Shown here piece by piece: positions 1 through 9,696 of a DNA stretch of 64,000 nt; positions within the stretch are counted from its first letter, which is position 1; each line of letters begins with the position of its first letter. The notes below the pieces were generated by a model. The model was not told the origin of the DNA, did not search any database, and saw only the letters and a list, made by a program, of their open reading frames with translations. This stretch comes from Terrimonas sp937888905 (GTDB lineage: Bacteria; Bacteroidota; Bacteroidia; Chitinophagales; Chitinophagaceae), in the NCBI GenBank assembly GCA_937888905.1, contig CALATA010000022.1:1-64000 (forward strand), read 5' to 3'. The translations under genes were made by a program, and so were the position numbers.

Positions 1-36
1 CCCTTTTGAAAATTAAAAAATGCCCTGACTGTAAGA

Positions 37-204
37 TCAAGTGTTAGCTATTACATTTAATCCAAACAACTCAGTTTTAGGCTGAACGAATATTCCTCTA
101 AGGTCCGTGTCTGATTGAGGCCCATCCAGGTTATACGCCTTGCTACCGCTGATACATTTCAAGAGCAAATGTTCAGGTTCGTTCATCAGTCTTTCATATG
201 TCAT
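37..204 (-). pseudogene. Truncated RlaP-type nucleotidyltransferase fragment
   Basis: A 55-residue reading frame (an in-frame upstream ATG at 234 would give 65) that resembles only the first part of a second RlaP/COG3541-type nucleotidyltransferase. The polymerase-beta-like signature is visible as GSKAYNL (about residues 20-26) followed by DTDLRG (32-37). Family members continue for a few hundred residues; here the frame ends at NVIANT just after the conserved FGL, and the remaining 36 bases of the window show no continuation in any frame. The start overlaps the last codons of the intact nucleotidyltransferase by 11 bases, so the two were probably translationally coupled. Most likely a broken remnant; a frameshift with continuation beyond the window edge cannot be excluded. 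Confidence 0.6.
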
Positions 205-955
205 ATCCCAATTGCTTTCTGAAAAAAACATCAAGTATTTCTCTATTCACCTGCTTTGCAACTATATGCGCAACTTTGTCGCGACAATAATCAAATGAAT
301 GCAGAATCCATTCGTCAAGTATTGCAGACCGTTTAATCCTTTCTTTCTCGGTCACGTCTTTTTTTACCGCAAGAAACCGGTCGATTTCATCCTGCCATTT
401 TTTTTCTCCTATCTCCGCCCGTAAAAAGGATAGTTCCATAGGAGGACAGGTATGCTTATCCACTATCCAGCGCGCAGCCAGCAGCGGACGTAACACATAA
501 AAATATTTTTTCAGCCGCATCGTGTCCCCTCCTGACTCTGCATTCCATACATTTTTGGCCATAGAGATGTAATGGTGCGCCGCAGCCCGGGGAGAAAAAT
601 AGTATTCCTCCAAACCTAATAAAGATGCTGCAAAATCATGTTCCTGGTGATAAACAATCGGGGATTGCAGCCACTCATATAAAGGCGCATTCGACTTCAT
701 GAATAGCTGAAGACTCTTTCTTAATTCCCAACCTCCGATATCCAGCAGTTCATTTACCGGTACGTCGATCGTGTCAGCGGGCATTGAAATACTCAAATAA
801 TCTTCCGGTTTGTGCCGGTAAAGGAAACGCACATCGTAATCGCTGTCCGTTGAAGGAAATCCCCACGCACGTGATCCGGATTCACAGGCATAAAGGATTT
901 TGATTGAATGCTTTTCCGCCAGTTCTTTAAGTTTCCCCGTTATCAAATCCTGCAT
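194..955 (-). CDS. RlaP/YcgL-type nucleotidyltransferase
   Basis: A 253-residue protein of the predicted nucleotidyltransferase family COG3541 (RlaP, DNA polymerase beta superfamily; some members are linked to RNA repair). The GS signature is seen as GSRAWGF (residues 27-33) and the metal-binding acids as DSDYD (37-41). The rest is helical, as in the family. I chose ATG 955 because its N-terminus (MQDLITGKLKELAEKH) matches the usual family start; an upstream in-frame ATG at 1000 would add 15 residues. It overlaps the truncated paralogue downstream. Its substrate is unknown, and no RNA ligase or RtcB gene is visible nearby to support RNA repair. Confidence 0.85.
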   Translation of the reverse strand: MQDLITGKLKELAEKHSIKILYACESGSRAWGFPSTDSDYDVRFLYRHKPEDYLSISMPADTIDVPVNELLDIGGWELRKSLQLFMKSNAPLYEWLQSPIVYHQEHDFAASLLGLEEYYFSPRAAAHHYISMAKNVWNAESGGDTMRLKKYFYVLRPLLAARWIVDKHTCPPMELSFLRAEIGEKKWQDEIDRFLAVKKDVTEKERIKRSAILDEWILHSFDYCRDKVAHIVAKQVNREILDVFFRKQLGYDI

Positions 956-1207
956 TTCGCCTTGTTTATTTTTTATACCGCGAATATCCGACGTTTCCAA
1001 TTATCATTGGAAATCCCCCTCCCCCAGCAGTAGCAAAAGTCCCGGCAGTGATCCGATGTGTATGATGAGCGCCACATGCAGGATTTACACCCGCCCTCTG
1101 CCGGGACGTTTTGCTATATATCCCTTCTTCGGATGTAAAACTAGCATGCACCACAACCACAACAATGAGAAAATCACGCACGAATCGGCGTTTTTTTCAG
1201 CCACACG

Positions 1208-1215
1208 TATCTTTA
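1208..1215 (+). promoter_or_regulatory. Candidate -7 element, near-leaderless Nudix gene
   Basis: TATCTTTA matches the Bacteroidota -7 consensus TAnnTTTG at 7 of 8 positions. It begins 12 bases before the ATG at 1220, so transcription would start at or within a base or two of the start codon. No convincing -33 TTTG is seen upstream, which lowers confidence. Confidence 0.4.
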
Positions 1216-1219
1216 TGTC

Positions 1220-1621
1220 ATGACCCCACTTCCCTGCGCCGGACTTATCGCTATCAACGATCGCAAACTCCTGCTCGCTTTCAGCAACAATAAACAAGCC
1301 TGGTACCTACCGGGTGGCAAAATCAATATCGGCGAAACTGCTCTCAACGCACTTCAACGCGAAATAGCCGAAGAACTTAACCTCCGGCTTGCCCCTCATG
1401 AACTCGAATGGTATACGCATATCATAGCGCCGGCCTTCGGCGAAAAAAATCTCGAAATGCACCAGGACTGTTTCCGTTGCCTCGTTCCCATTCGACCCCA
1501 GGCCTCCGCCGAAATCGGTGACCTCCACTATTTCAGCCGCACCGACTATGCCCTGCAACCACAACAGGTGCCCGGCGTACTCATGGCTTTTGAACAATTA
1601 GAGAAAGACGGAATCCTATAA
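1220..1621 (+). CDS. Nudix hydrolase
   Basis: A 133-residue Nudix protein that would hydrolyse a nucleoside diphosphate linked to another moiety, in the cytoplasm. The Nudix box is almost complete at residues 33-53: G33, E39, R47-E48, E51-E52, with Leu53 where Gly is usual. The upstream PGG and the beta-strand before it are also present. Length is normal for a single-domain member. ATG 1220 is the first possible start because the preceding ATG (1214) runs into a stop. It stands alone, divergent from the nucleotidyltransferase across a 260-base gap in which nothing else is recognised. Substrate cannot be inferred. Confidence 0.9.
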   Translation: MTPLPCAGLIAINDRKLLLAFSNNKQAWYLPGGKINIGETALNALQREIAEELNLRLAPHELEWYTHIIAPAFGEKNLEMHQDCFRCLVPIRPQASAEIGDLHYFSRTDYALQPQQVPGVLMAFEQLEKDGIL

Positions 1622-1793
1622 ATTCAAAAGTCAAAAAAGATTCCGCGGCCGAGACTTTTCAAGCAAAGCTGCACAAGGAGCAAAGACGCAAAGGAAAACC
1701 AGCACCTAAAACTTATTACCTATATCGGCTGTTTCACTCACAACTTATTACCTAACTTTAACACACTTTAAGGCTCACCTACAACTCACGCCA

Positions 1794-4700
1794 ATGCGTC
1801 GCCTACTTGCCATCCTGCTATCGCTTGCCCTGGCCGGCACACGTATCAGTGCTATGCCCGGTGATACCGAACCTTTTTCCCTTCAACAGTACGATAACCG
1901 CAGCGGCCTCTCCAACAGTTCCATCAATTTCCTTTTCTCCGACCGCTCCAATCTCCTTTGGGTCGGTACCTGGGACGGATTGAACCTCTACAATGGCTCC
2001 GGTTTTCACGTCTTCAATTACAGCCGCGAAAACGATAACCGCAGCATCGGCAGCAACGTAATCCAAAAACTCAGCGAAGACCGCGAGGGTAATATCTGGA
2101 TCACCACCATCGAAGGCATTTCACGTTATACCAAATCGACAGGCCGCTTTTCCCATTATTTTTATAACCAGTACCGCCGCTCGCGTGTCAGTGAAAACGA
2201 ATTCGCCCTCGCCATCGATACCGCCGGCAACGTTTTTTGCCTCAGCCAAAAGACCGGCCTCAGTCGCTATTATGCAGCCACCGATCAGTTCATTCCGGTA
2301 CAATTACCCCTGAAAAATGCACAACCGCTTGTCAACCTGGCCATCGACGCGGCCAATCGCTTGTGGATGCTTGATGCAGGCGGGCAGTTGTTTGGTTTTT
2401 CTGCCGCCACTTTACATCCCGTAGCCGGTTTTCATGCCATTACCAATGTGAGCCAACTCTTTCCCGTCGATGGCCGCATTTTTTTTACCAATCAGCAAAA
2501 CCAGTTGATGCAGGTCGATCCTGTTTCGCCCGGCACCAATTTTTTACTGCAACTTCCCGCTCCGCTGGCTACTATCGGTTTTTATAAAAATCATTTTTTT
2601 CTCGCCTGGACCACACGCGGTTGCGGTATCTATAATCAAAATTTTCAACCCGATAATTTTCTGGGTGACCAGTCACGACAGTTTGATCAGCTCCGCCTTA
2701 CTTCTTTTGCTTCCGGCACAGAAGATATTCTCTGGTGTGGTACCGACGGCAGCGGTCTCGTAAAGTTGTGGCCCAAAACCAAACCTTTCGGTACCATCAC
2801 TACTTCCGATAACGGCACACCTTATAACCGATCTGTTCGTTCCTTCACTGAAGTAAACGGCAACCTCTGGGTCGGCACCAAAGGCAACGGCATCCTTGTA
2901 CTGGATAATTTCCGGCAACTTCGTGACCAGGCTCCGCGACATTTTCTTACCGCTCCCGCTTCTCTCGATAACAATGCCGTTTATGCGTTGTTGAAAGGCG
3001 CCGATGACCTTGTGTACATCGGCACCGACGGGCGCGGTATCGGGGTTTATGATGAACGTAAACAACGTTTTTATAAATGGAACGAGATCAAAAAGTCATC
3101 CGCTGCCGAGTTCGGTTCCGTTTACAGCATCCGCCAGGACAATGACCGTTCACTCTGGATCGGCACCAGCGGCTTTGGCCTTATCCATTTGCTGATCGAT
3201 CGCGACAATGATGGTTTGCGCCTGCGCTTTTTGGAACGCTTTGCTTACAACGGAGGCGATACCGGCCCCGCCAATGATATCATTTATGCACTGGCCGACG
3301 GCGGTCAGGATAAGTTATGGATCGGTTGCCGCTATGGTGGTTTGAGCCTGCTTGATAAGAAGACGAAAAAGTTTCGCACGTTCAAGGCCTTTGCTTACGA
3401 GGGCAGCCTTTCCAACAACGATGTACTTTCTTTATTCCGCGATCAGCAACAACGTTTGTGGATCGGCACCAGCTACGGATTGAACTGGCTGGACGAATCA
3501 GCACTGAACACGCCCTATCCCGTTTTTCAAAAACTGACAACAGCTGAAGGTTTGCCCAACAATACCATTCACGCAATCGAACAGGACAGTCTTGGCCATA
3601 TCTGGATCAGCAGCAATAAAGGTCTCGCCTGTATCAACCGCGATGGTAAAATCTCTTTTTACCAGCAGATCGACGGCTTACAAAGCAATGAATTCAGCGA
3701 TGGCGCCGTGTGGAAAGACAACAACGGATATCTCTATTTTGGTGGCATCTATGGTTTCAATCATTTTCTGCCACGCCAGATTGCGCGCTCTTCCTGGCAG
3801 CCGCGCTTATTGGTATCCGGGTTGGTTATCGGTGACCGGCGTCCGGCCGGCGACGGTTACCAGGTGATCGATCAAAACGCCCGTTACGAAACCCCTTACA
3901 CGGTTGAACGCAATGCCAATTATTTTGAAGTAGATATCAAAGCACTGAGTTTTTTGAACGCGGAGAAATGCGAATACGCTTACTTCCTCAGTGGATACGA
4001 TAAAGCCTGGAAATACACCGGCACCAACGGCCGCATCAATTACAGCAACCTGCTGCCCGGCACTTACAAGTTATGGATAAAATGGAGTAACGGCGACGGT
4101 GCCTGGTCGTCGGAAAAAATGTTGCTCAGCATAGAAGTGAAACAGTATTTCTGGCTTCGCTGGTATGCATTGTTGTTCTACGCCCTGTTACTCGGTTCCG
4201 TTATATATATTATATATCGTTACCGCAAAAACAGACAGGAGATCCGTCACCAACTGGAAGTGGAACATTTGCTGCGCGAAAAAGATGAAACCGCCCACCG
4301 CAGCCGTATTGGCTTTTTTACCAATATTGCCCACGAATTGCAAACGCCGCTCACGTTGATCATGGGTTCTGCAGAAAGATTCCGCGACAAAAAATCAAGC
4401 GGGCAAAACCGCGACGGCAATTATTTCCTTTCAATTATCCATCAACAGGCTTCCAAACTCACCTATCTCGTACATCAGTTGCTGGATTTCCGCAAGGCGG
4501 AAGAAGGGTTTGCCTCGAATCATTATGCTTTTATTTCTCTTTCAGAATTGTTGCAAAATCTCGCGGAGCCTTTTGCTCCGCTCGGCGAGCGCAATAAAAT
4601 GGAGTTTGATATACAGATCGAAGAACGCATCAGCGGCTGGACCGATAAAGACAAATTAGAAAAGGTTATTTATAATCTTTTATCCAATGCATTTAAATAT

Positions 4701-5933
4701 ACCGGCAACGGTGAACAGATCAGTTTTCGCGCTTTGCGCAACAGTGAAGATGATAAATTGGAAATTGAAGTTACCAATCCCTGCAACCCGGTTTCGCACA
4801 GCGAACTCACGCATTTGTTTGACCAGTTTTATACCGGCACACAATCCGTTAAAGGTGATAAGTTCGGCACAGGTATCGGGCTTGCTTTTACCCGGCAGCT
4901 TGTAGATCTGTTGTATGGAAAAATTGACTGCCGCTATGAGCAAGGCCGTATTATTTTCTCCGTCAGCCTGCCGCTGCAACCACCAGCCATGGCGGCCGTG
5001 CCTGCCGCCGAACAAACCGGCACCGATCAGCCGTCTTCGCTCTATAAAGCCATTACGACGACCGACCCCGGGCCCTCATTATCTGTGTCGCCGGAAGAAA
5101 CCAACAAAACCGCGCTCATCGAACAATTGGAGAACAAAGACAAACAAAGCATTTTGTTAGTCGAAGATGACGAAGACATCCGCTTCCTGTTGAAAGATCT
5201 TTTGCGCGAAGACTATATCATTCACGAAGCGGCCGACGGGCTCGAAGCCATCGGGCTGATTGAAAAACTGATCCCCGATCTCGTGATCTGCGATGTGATG
5301 ATGCCGAACATGAACGGACTGGAATTGTGCAACCGCGTTAAGAACACATCGGCCACCTGCCATATCCCTTTTCTCATTCTTTCTGCGCGCGGCAGCGAAG
5401 ACCATCGCCTCGAAGGTTATGAAGTGGGAGCCGACGCCTATATCGCCAAGCCATTTCAGGCCAGCCATCTGAAAACCCGTGTCCGGAAACTGATCGAATA
5501 CCGACGCAAACTGCTGCATATTTTCAGTCAGAACGAAACCGGCGACAACCTCGCCAATCCCGAACTGGCAGCGGAAGACCGGAAGTTCCTTATCCAACTT
5601 GCGCAACTCATCCATACGCATATCGCGGAGCCAGAACTGAATGCCGTGTTCCTGGAAAAACATTTCAGTTTGAGTAAAATGCAGCTTTACCGGCGGTTGA
5701 AAACCCTCACCGGCATGACGCCTGGCGAGTTCATCAAACATCTTCGCTTGCAGGAAGCCGCGCGGATGCTGAAGACCACCCAGCTCACCGTCACCGAAAT
5801 TTTCTACCAGACCGGTTTCAACAACCAATCCTACTTCTTCCGGGAGTTCCGGAAAAAATATCAATGCGCTCCCAACGAATACCGAACACAACACTCGGCA
5901 TCTGCTTTGCGATCGGATGAAGGTGAAAGGTAG
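1794..5933 (+). CDS. Hybrid two-component system regulator (HTCS)
   Basis: A 1379-residue one-protein sensor and transcription factor of the type that controls Bacteroidota polysaccharide utilisation loci. In order: signal peptide (about 1-20), periplasmic beta-propeller Reg_prop repeats with recurring LWIGT blocks (to about 690), Y_Y_Y domain, one transmembrane helix (about 786-809), HisKA with phosphoacceptor His847 in AHELQTPLTL, HATPase (NLLSNAFKYT and GTGIGL motifs), a receiver domain with ILLVEDDED and phosphoacceptor Asp1167 in CDVMMPNMNG, and a C-terminal AraC helix-turn-helix (about 1266-1365). All catalytic motifs appear intact. It is divergent in position only; it lies upstream of and co-directional with susC/susD and the GH130 genes, which it probably induces when its periplasmic domain binds an oligosaccharide. 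TAACTTTA at 1753 may be its -7 element. Confidence 0.95.
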   Translation: MRRLLAILLSLALAGTRISAMPGDTEPFSLQQYDNRSGLSNSSINFLFSDRSNLLWVGTWDGLNLYNGSGFHVFNYSRENDNRSIGSNVIQKLSEDREGNIWITTIEGISRYTKSTGRFSHYFYNQYRRSRVSENEFALAIDTAGNVFCLSQKTGLSRYYAATDQFIPVQLPLKNAQPLVNLAIDAANRLWMLDAGGQLFGFSAATLHPVAGFHAITNVSQLFPVDGRIFFTNQQNQLMQVDPVSPGTNFLLQLPAPLATIGFYKNHFFLAWTTRGCGIYNQNFQPDNFLGDQSRQFDQLRLTSFASGTEDILWCGTDGSGLVKLWPKTKPFGTITTSDNGTPYNRSVRSFTEVNGNLWVGTKGNGILVLDNFRQLRDQAPRHFLTAPASLDNNAVYALLKGADDLVYIGTDGRGIGVYDERKQRFYKWNEIKKSSAAEFGSVYSIRQDNDRSLWIGTSGFGLIHLLIDRDNDGLRLRFLERFAYNGGDTGPANDIIYALADGGQDKLWIGCRYGGLSLLDKKTKKFRTFKAFAYEGSLSNNDVLSLFRDQQQRLWIGTSYGLNWLDESALNTPYPVFQKLTTAEGLPNNTIHAIEQDSLGHIWISSNKGLACINRDGKISFYQQIDGLQSNEFSDGAVWKDNNGYLYFGGIYGFNHFLPRQIARSSWQPRLLVSGLVIGDRRPAGDGYQVIDQNARYETPYTVERNANYFEVDIKALSFLNAEKCEYAYFLSGYDKAWKYTGTNGRINYSNLLPGTYKLWIKWSNGDGAWSSEKMLLSIEVKQYFWLRWYALLFYALLLGSVIYIIYRYRKNRQEIRHQLEVEHLLREKDETAHRSRIGFFTNIAHELQTPLTLIMGSAERFRDKKSSGQNRDGNYFLSIIHQQASKLTYLVHQLLDFRKAEEGFASNHYAFISLSELLQNLAEPFAPLGERNKMEFDIQIEERISGWTDKDKLEKVIYNLLSNAFKYTGNGEQISFRALRNSEDDKLEIEVTNPCNPVSHSELTHLFDQFYTGTQSVKGDKFGTGIGLAFTRQLVDLLYGKIDCRYEQGRIIFSVSLPLQPPAMAAVPAAEQTGTDQPSSLYKAITTTDPGPSLSVSPEETNKTALIEQLENKDKQSILLVEDDEDIRFLLKDLLREDYIIHEAADGLEAIGLIEKLIPDLVICDVMMPNMNGLELCNRVKNTSATCHIPFLILSARGSEDHRLEGYEVGADAYIAKPFQASHLKTRVRKLIEYRRKLLHIFSQNETGDNLANPELAAEDRKFLIQLAQLIHTHIAEPELNAVFLEKHFSLSKMQLYRRLKTLTGMTPGEFIKHLRLQEAARMLKTTQLTVTEIFYQTGFNNQSYFFREFRKKYQCAPNEYRTQHSASALRSDEGER

Positions 5934-6005
5934 AAGGCGCAGGGCATAAAATGTTTTAGCTCCCGCCACGGTTGGTTCATTGCCGCCATTTTAAACCGGA
6001 CCCGA

Positions 6006-6029
6006 CCTGTTGGTCCGGAGACCAACAGG
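6006..6029. repeat. Perfect inverted repeat, 10-bp arms
   Basis: CCTGTTGGTC and GACCAACAGG are perfect complements separated by CGGA. No T-tract follows on either side, so it is not a typical intrinsic terminator. The same TTGGTC core recurs in the palindrome at 6121-6136 (TTGGTCT, CC, AGACCAA), and a third small palindrome (AGCGAG, GT, CTCGCT) lies between at 6042-6055. Confidence 0.8.
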
Positions 6030-6201
6030 GGCGTTATTAAAAGCGAGGTCTCGCTCGGTGTTACTCTCTGTATCAACAGAAGCATCATGAGAAGAGCAAA
6101 GACGAAACATCTCGCCGTTCTTGGTCTCCAGACCAATAACAAACAAGCAGCATCTTCCCTGCACAAATGAATAAAAAATAAAATATGTTTCCTAAGCAGC
6201 T

Positions 6202-6235
6202 AACCCTTGGTTCGTGTATATATGAAACAAGGGTT
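6202..6235. repeat. Palindromic element, copy 1 of dispersed family
   Basis: Arms AACCCTTG and CAAGGGTT (8 bp, perfect) extended by TTC/GAA across single mismatches, around an AT-rich loop. The central part GGTTCGTGTATATA is also found, on the other strand, in the palindrome at 15481-15510, which suggests a dispersed element rather than two independent terminators. Confidence 0.7.
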
Positions 6236-6555
6236 GAGTGGCCCATTCGCCCTATAAACATCTAACGCGGAGATTTTATCAGGCCTGTCCGAAAAACACC
6301 CGTTTTGTAATTATAGTACAGTGAAATGCAACAATAGTGTAGTGATTCTCTTATATAAGAGACTAATTTTCAACCTCAAATTTTGCTGTATGCCATTTCC
6401 AAAACGATGCTTGTTACCTCCGGGTGCCTTTTCCGGCATTCCTTATTCTTACCAATCCGATTCGTCATCCATCTTACAAAACAATTTTCATCCTCCGGTG
6501 AAGAGATCGATTCGCTGATCTTCTTCAGGTCATTCACTGCTAAAACGGTTGTATT

Positions 6556-9500
6556 ATGAAAAAACTAACTATGATTGCTTCGGGCCTGCGTGCGCATTTT
6601 GGCGGCACCAGACCACTGGCCTTTTTACTCCTCTTTTTATGTTGCAGCACATTCGCCTTTGCGCAAACAACACGCATCTCTGGTAAAGTCACCAACATCC
6701 AGGGCGAACCCATGAGTGGCGTTACCGTAAAAGCCGGTAGCCAGACCGCCGTTACCGACAACGATGGTTATTATGCGCTGGAGGCCACTCCCGGCGATTC
6801 CTTACAGATCTCCTATGTCGGTTTCAGATCAGTCAGCCGCGTGATTACGGCCGGCGGCACTCAATTAAATCTTACACTTGAACCACAGGAAAACACGCTC
6901 GGCGATGTGGTAGTGGTTGGTTATAGCAGCCAGCGCAGAAACTCCATCACCGGCGCGGTGAGTTCGGTAGACATGAACAGCCTCTCCAAAACACGTATCC
7001 CCGAAGTGGGTCAGGCATTGCAGGGCCAGGTAGCCGGTGTATTCGTGGCCGCCAATACCGGCGCCCCCGGCGACGGTTTTAAATTGCGGATCCGCGGCGA
7101 ATCCACTCTCGGCAACAATGATGTATTATATGTAGTGGATGGTGTGCCTACACGTGATATCCGCTTTTTAAATGCAAATGATATCGCTTCCATGACTGTA
7201 TTGAAAGATGCGGCTTCTGCTGCCATCTACGGTTCACGCGCCTCTGCGGGCGTTGTGGTGATCACCACCAAAAGCGGTCAAAAGGGAAAGACCAGCATCG
7301 ACGTTGATTACTTCACTGGTTTTTACAACGCCGTGAACCTGCCGAAAATGCTGAACGCCAGTCAATACATGACCGTGAAAGACAAAGCATGGCGCAACAC
7401 ATTGGGTAATGATCCCAACGGCACCAGCCCTTACCAGGCTGATCTCGGCCGCCCGGGTATGGCCAATACAGATTGGCTGAATGAATTGTTTGAAACCGGC
7501 ATCACCAACAGCGTACAGGTTTCCGCAAGCGGCGGTACCGATAAAGTACAGTTCTTGCTTTCTGCCGGTTATTTCGGTCAAAATGGTATTGTGGTAGAAG
7601 ATAACGACCAGTTCATGCGTTATAATTTCCGTATCAATGTCAATGCACAGTTGACCGAACGCCTCAGAATAGGCACCAACCTCAACTTGAGTTACGCAAA
7701 GCAGGATAAAATGTCTTCTGCCGGCGACGCACCCGGAGTGATCCGCCATGCTTTGATCCGCCCCCCGGTTCTTCCTGTGTATAAAGACCCTTCCGATCCT
7801 ACTTACAAACCCAACGACCCCTATACCGATCTGCCTTTTTACACGGGCAACAACGGTGGATGGAGCCGCAATTACGAATATTCCTCCAATCCGATCGCGA
7901 TCGTGCATTTCACCGATGATAAACGCAAGACTTACCAGACTTTCGGAAATGCGTATGCTGAGTATGCTTTCCTGCGTGATAAGTCGCTGCGCTTCCGCAC
8001 CAATCTCGGTGCCGATATCAGCTTTGCACATAACAAAAACTTTGCACAGAATTTCGGCGACGACAACGACAATGATCCGGCTGAATTATACCCCGGCCAG
8101 GGACGTAATAACCGCCCGAATAACCTCGACGAAAATTTCGGCGAAGCCTTCACTTTCACGTTTACCAATACATTGAATTATGCCAAAACATTGGCCGGCC
8201 GTCATAATATCAACGTATTATTAGGTACAGAAAGCATCAGCCTCCGCACCTCCGGCATTGGTGGCAGCCGTCAGAATTTTGACAACAGCACGCCTCCCTT
8301 CCGCTACCTCGATTATGGAAGTGATGTAAACAAAAACAGCGCAGGCTCCGCAACAGAATGGAATCTTGTTTCCTTCTTCGGATCGGCCGGTTATAGTTTT
8401 GAAAACAAATACTTCGTAAACGGAACTCTCCGCGCGGATGGTTCTTCCCGCTTCGGACCGAATAACCGCTGGGGTTACTTCCCTTCCGTTTCAGGTGCAT
8501 GGCGCATTTCACAGGAGTCTTTCATGCAGAATGTGTCCTGGCTTGACGACCTGAAATTGCGCGCAAGCTGGGGCCAGGCCGGCAACCAGGAAATTCCTGA
8601 CAAGGCCTACGAAACCCTGGTTTCGCAAGTGGGCGGTGTCGTTAACATCGTTCGCTACGGCAACCCCGATATCCGTTGGGAAACGACCAGCCAGACCGAT
8701 ATCGGATTTGAGTTGTCTGCATTGCGCAACAAACTCAGTTTTACCGCTGATTATTTTAACAAGAGAACTTCCGATATCCTGCTCGCTGTAGGGCTGCCCG
8801 CCGTGTCAGTTGGTGTTATTGCGCCTACGTATGTAAATGCCGGCGAAGTAACCAATAAAGGTCTTGAGTTCTCCCTCGGTTACCAGAATCGCGACCGCGC
8901 CTTTAAATATGGTGTGAACGCAAACCTGTCGACCGTTACCAATCGCGTAGACAAACTCCAGACATTCGTAAAAAATATCATCGACGATGCCACGCATACC
9001 CGCACGGTAGTAGGTCAGCCGATCAGTTCTTATTATGGACTGGTATTCGACGGCATCTACCAAAACGCCGGCGAGATCACCCGTCATCTGTTTACCAATG
9101 CCAATGGTGCATTGCCCGGCGATATCCGTTTCAAAGACATCAACAACGATGGCCAGATTAATGCGGACGACCGCGCCTTCATCGGTAATCCTATTCCGAA
9201 ATACACTTACGGTTTGTTCTTCAATGCCGAATACAAAAACTTCGACATCAGCTTCCTGGTACAGGGCGTGCAGGATGTAGACCGCTACAATGACCTGAAA
9301 CAAATCCTGAATTACGACAGCCGTCCTTTCAATTCTACCACTGACGTGCTCAATTCATGGGATGGAGAAGGAAGCAGCAACACAACGCCCCGCCTTACTT
9401 TCAATAACAACGGCGGTGCCAACGTGTCGAGTGTGTTTGTAGAAGATGCTTCTTATGTACGTCTTAAAAATATCGAGATAGGTTATAACCTCTCGATGAA

Positions 9501-9660
9501 GAAAGGCAACCTGAAAGCATTACGTTTTTATGTTGCTGCGCAAAACCTGATCACCATTACCGATTATTCCGGTCTCGATCCTGAATCCACTTCGCTGATC
9601 GACAAGGGTACTTATCCTCAGTCACGCGGATTCCTGATTGGTGCAAGACTCAAACTCTAA
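6556..9660 (+). CDS. SusC/RagA-family TonB-dependent outer-membrane transporter
   Basis: A 1034-residue outer-membrane receptor that imports oligosaccharides with its SusD partner, using TonB energy. Signal peptide ends near FAFAQ (about 37). A CarboxypepD_reg-like domain follows (ISGKVTNIQGEPMSG through TLEP), then a TonB-box-like region (LGDVVVVGYS, about 117), the plug with VVDGVPT and KDAASAAIYGSRAS motifs, and a beta barrel ending in an aromatic/leucine-rich C-terminal strand (GARLKL). There is no STN domain, consistent with regulation by the HTCS rather than by anti-sigma signalling. The susD gene starts 37 bases downstream, so the two form an operon. Substrate is inferred only from the GH130 gene downstream. 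Confidence 0.96.
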   Translation: MKKLTMIASGLRAHFGGTRPLAFLLLFLCCSTFAFAQTTRISGKVTNIQGEPMSGVTVKAGSQTAVTDNDGYYALEATPGDSLQISYVGFRSVSRVITAGGTQLNLTLEPQENTLGDVVVVGYSSQRRNSITGAVSSVDMNSLSKTRIPEVGQALQGQVAGVFVAANTGAPGDGFKLRIRGESTLGNNDVLYVVDGVPTRDIRFLNANDIASMTVLKDAASAAIYGSRASAGVVVITTKSGQKGKTSIDVDYFTGFYNAVNLPKMLNASQYMTVKDKAWRNTLGNDPNGTSPYQADLGRPGMANTDWLNELFETGITNSVQVSASGGTDKVQFLLSAGYFGQNGIVVEDNDQFMRYNFRINVNAQLTERLRIGTNLNLSYAKQDKMSSAGDAPGVIRHALIRPPVLPVYKDPSDPTYKPNDPYTDLPFYTGNNGGWSRNYEYSSNPIAIVHFTDDKRKTYQTFGNAYAEYAFLRDKSLRFRTNLGADISFAHNKNFAQNFGDDNDNDPAELYPGQGRNNRPNNLDENFGEAFTFTFTNTLNYAKTLAGRHNINVLLGTESISLRTSGIGGSRQNFDNSTPPFRYLDYGSDVNKNSAGSATEWNLVSFFGSAGYSFENKYFVNGTLRADGSSRFGPNNRWGYFPSVSGAWRISQESFMQNVSWLDDLKLRASWGQAGNQEIPDKAYETLVSQVGGVVNIVRYGNPDIRWETTSQTDIGFELSALRNKLSFTADYFNKRTSDILLAVGLPAVSVGVIAPTYVNAGEVTNKGLEFSLGYQNRDRAFKYGVNANLSTVTNRVDKLQTFVKNIIDDATHTRTVVGQPISSYYGLVFDGIYQNAGEITRHLFTNANGALPGDIRFKDINNDGQINADDRAFIGNPIPKYTYGLFFNAEYKNFDISFLVQGVQDVDRYNDLKQILNYDSRPFNSTTDVLNSWDGEGSSNTTPRLTFNNNGGANVSSVFVEDASYVRLKNIEIGYNLSMKKGNLKALRFYVAAQNLITITDYSGLDPESTSLIDKGTYPQSRGFLIGARLKL

Positions 9661-9696
9661 GCAAACCGGTTATTTAATCAACTAAAAAAGAAACTG

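Larger units (their letters stand above)
5934..6555. other. Intergenic region with four palindromes
   Basis: This 622-base gap between the HTCS gene and susC contains no convincing gene. It holds four inverted repeats, listed separately where notable: 6006-6029, 6042-6055, 6121-6136 and 6202-6235. The right half (6240-6555) is probably the susC promoter and leader; no clean -33/-7 pair was found in it. A 65-codon frame at 6321-6518 lacks any recognisable feature and was not called. Confidence 0.6.

Noticed and set aside
5157..5969. A 270-codon minus-strand open frame.
   Set aside because: It is fully antisense to the receiver and AraC part of the HTCS gene and has no recognisable protein features.
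6321..6518. A 65-codon frame in the gap before susC.
   Set aside because: No conserved motif or coding-like composition; likely the leader/promoter region of susC.
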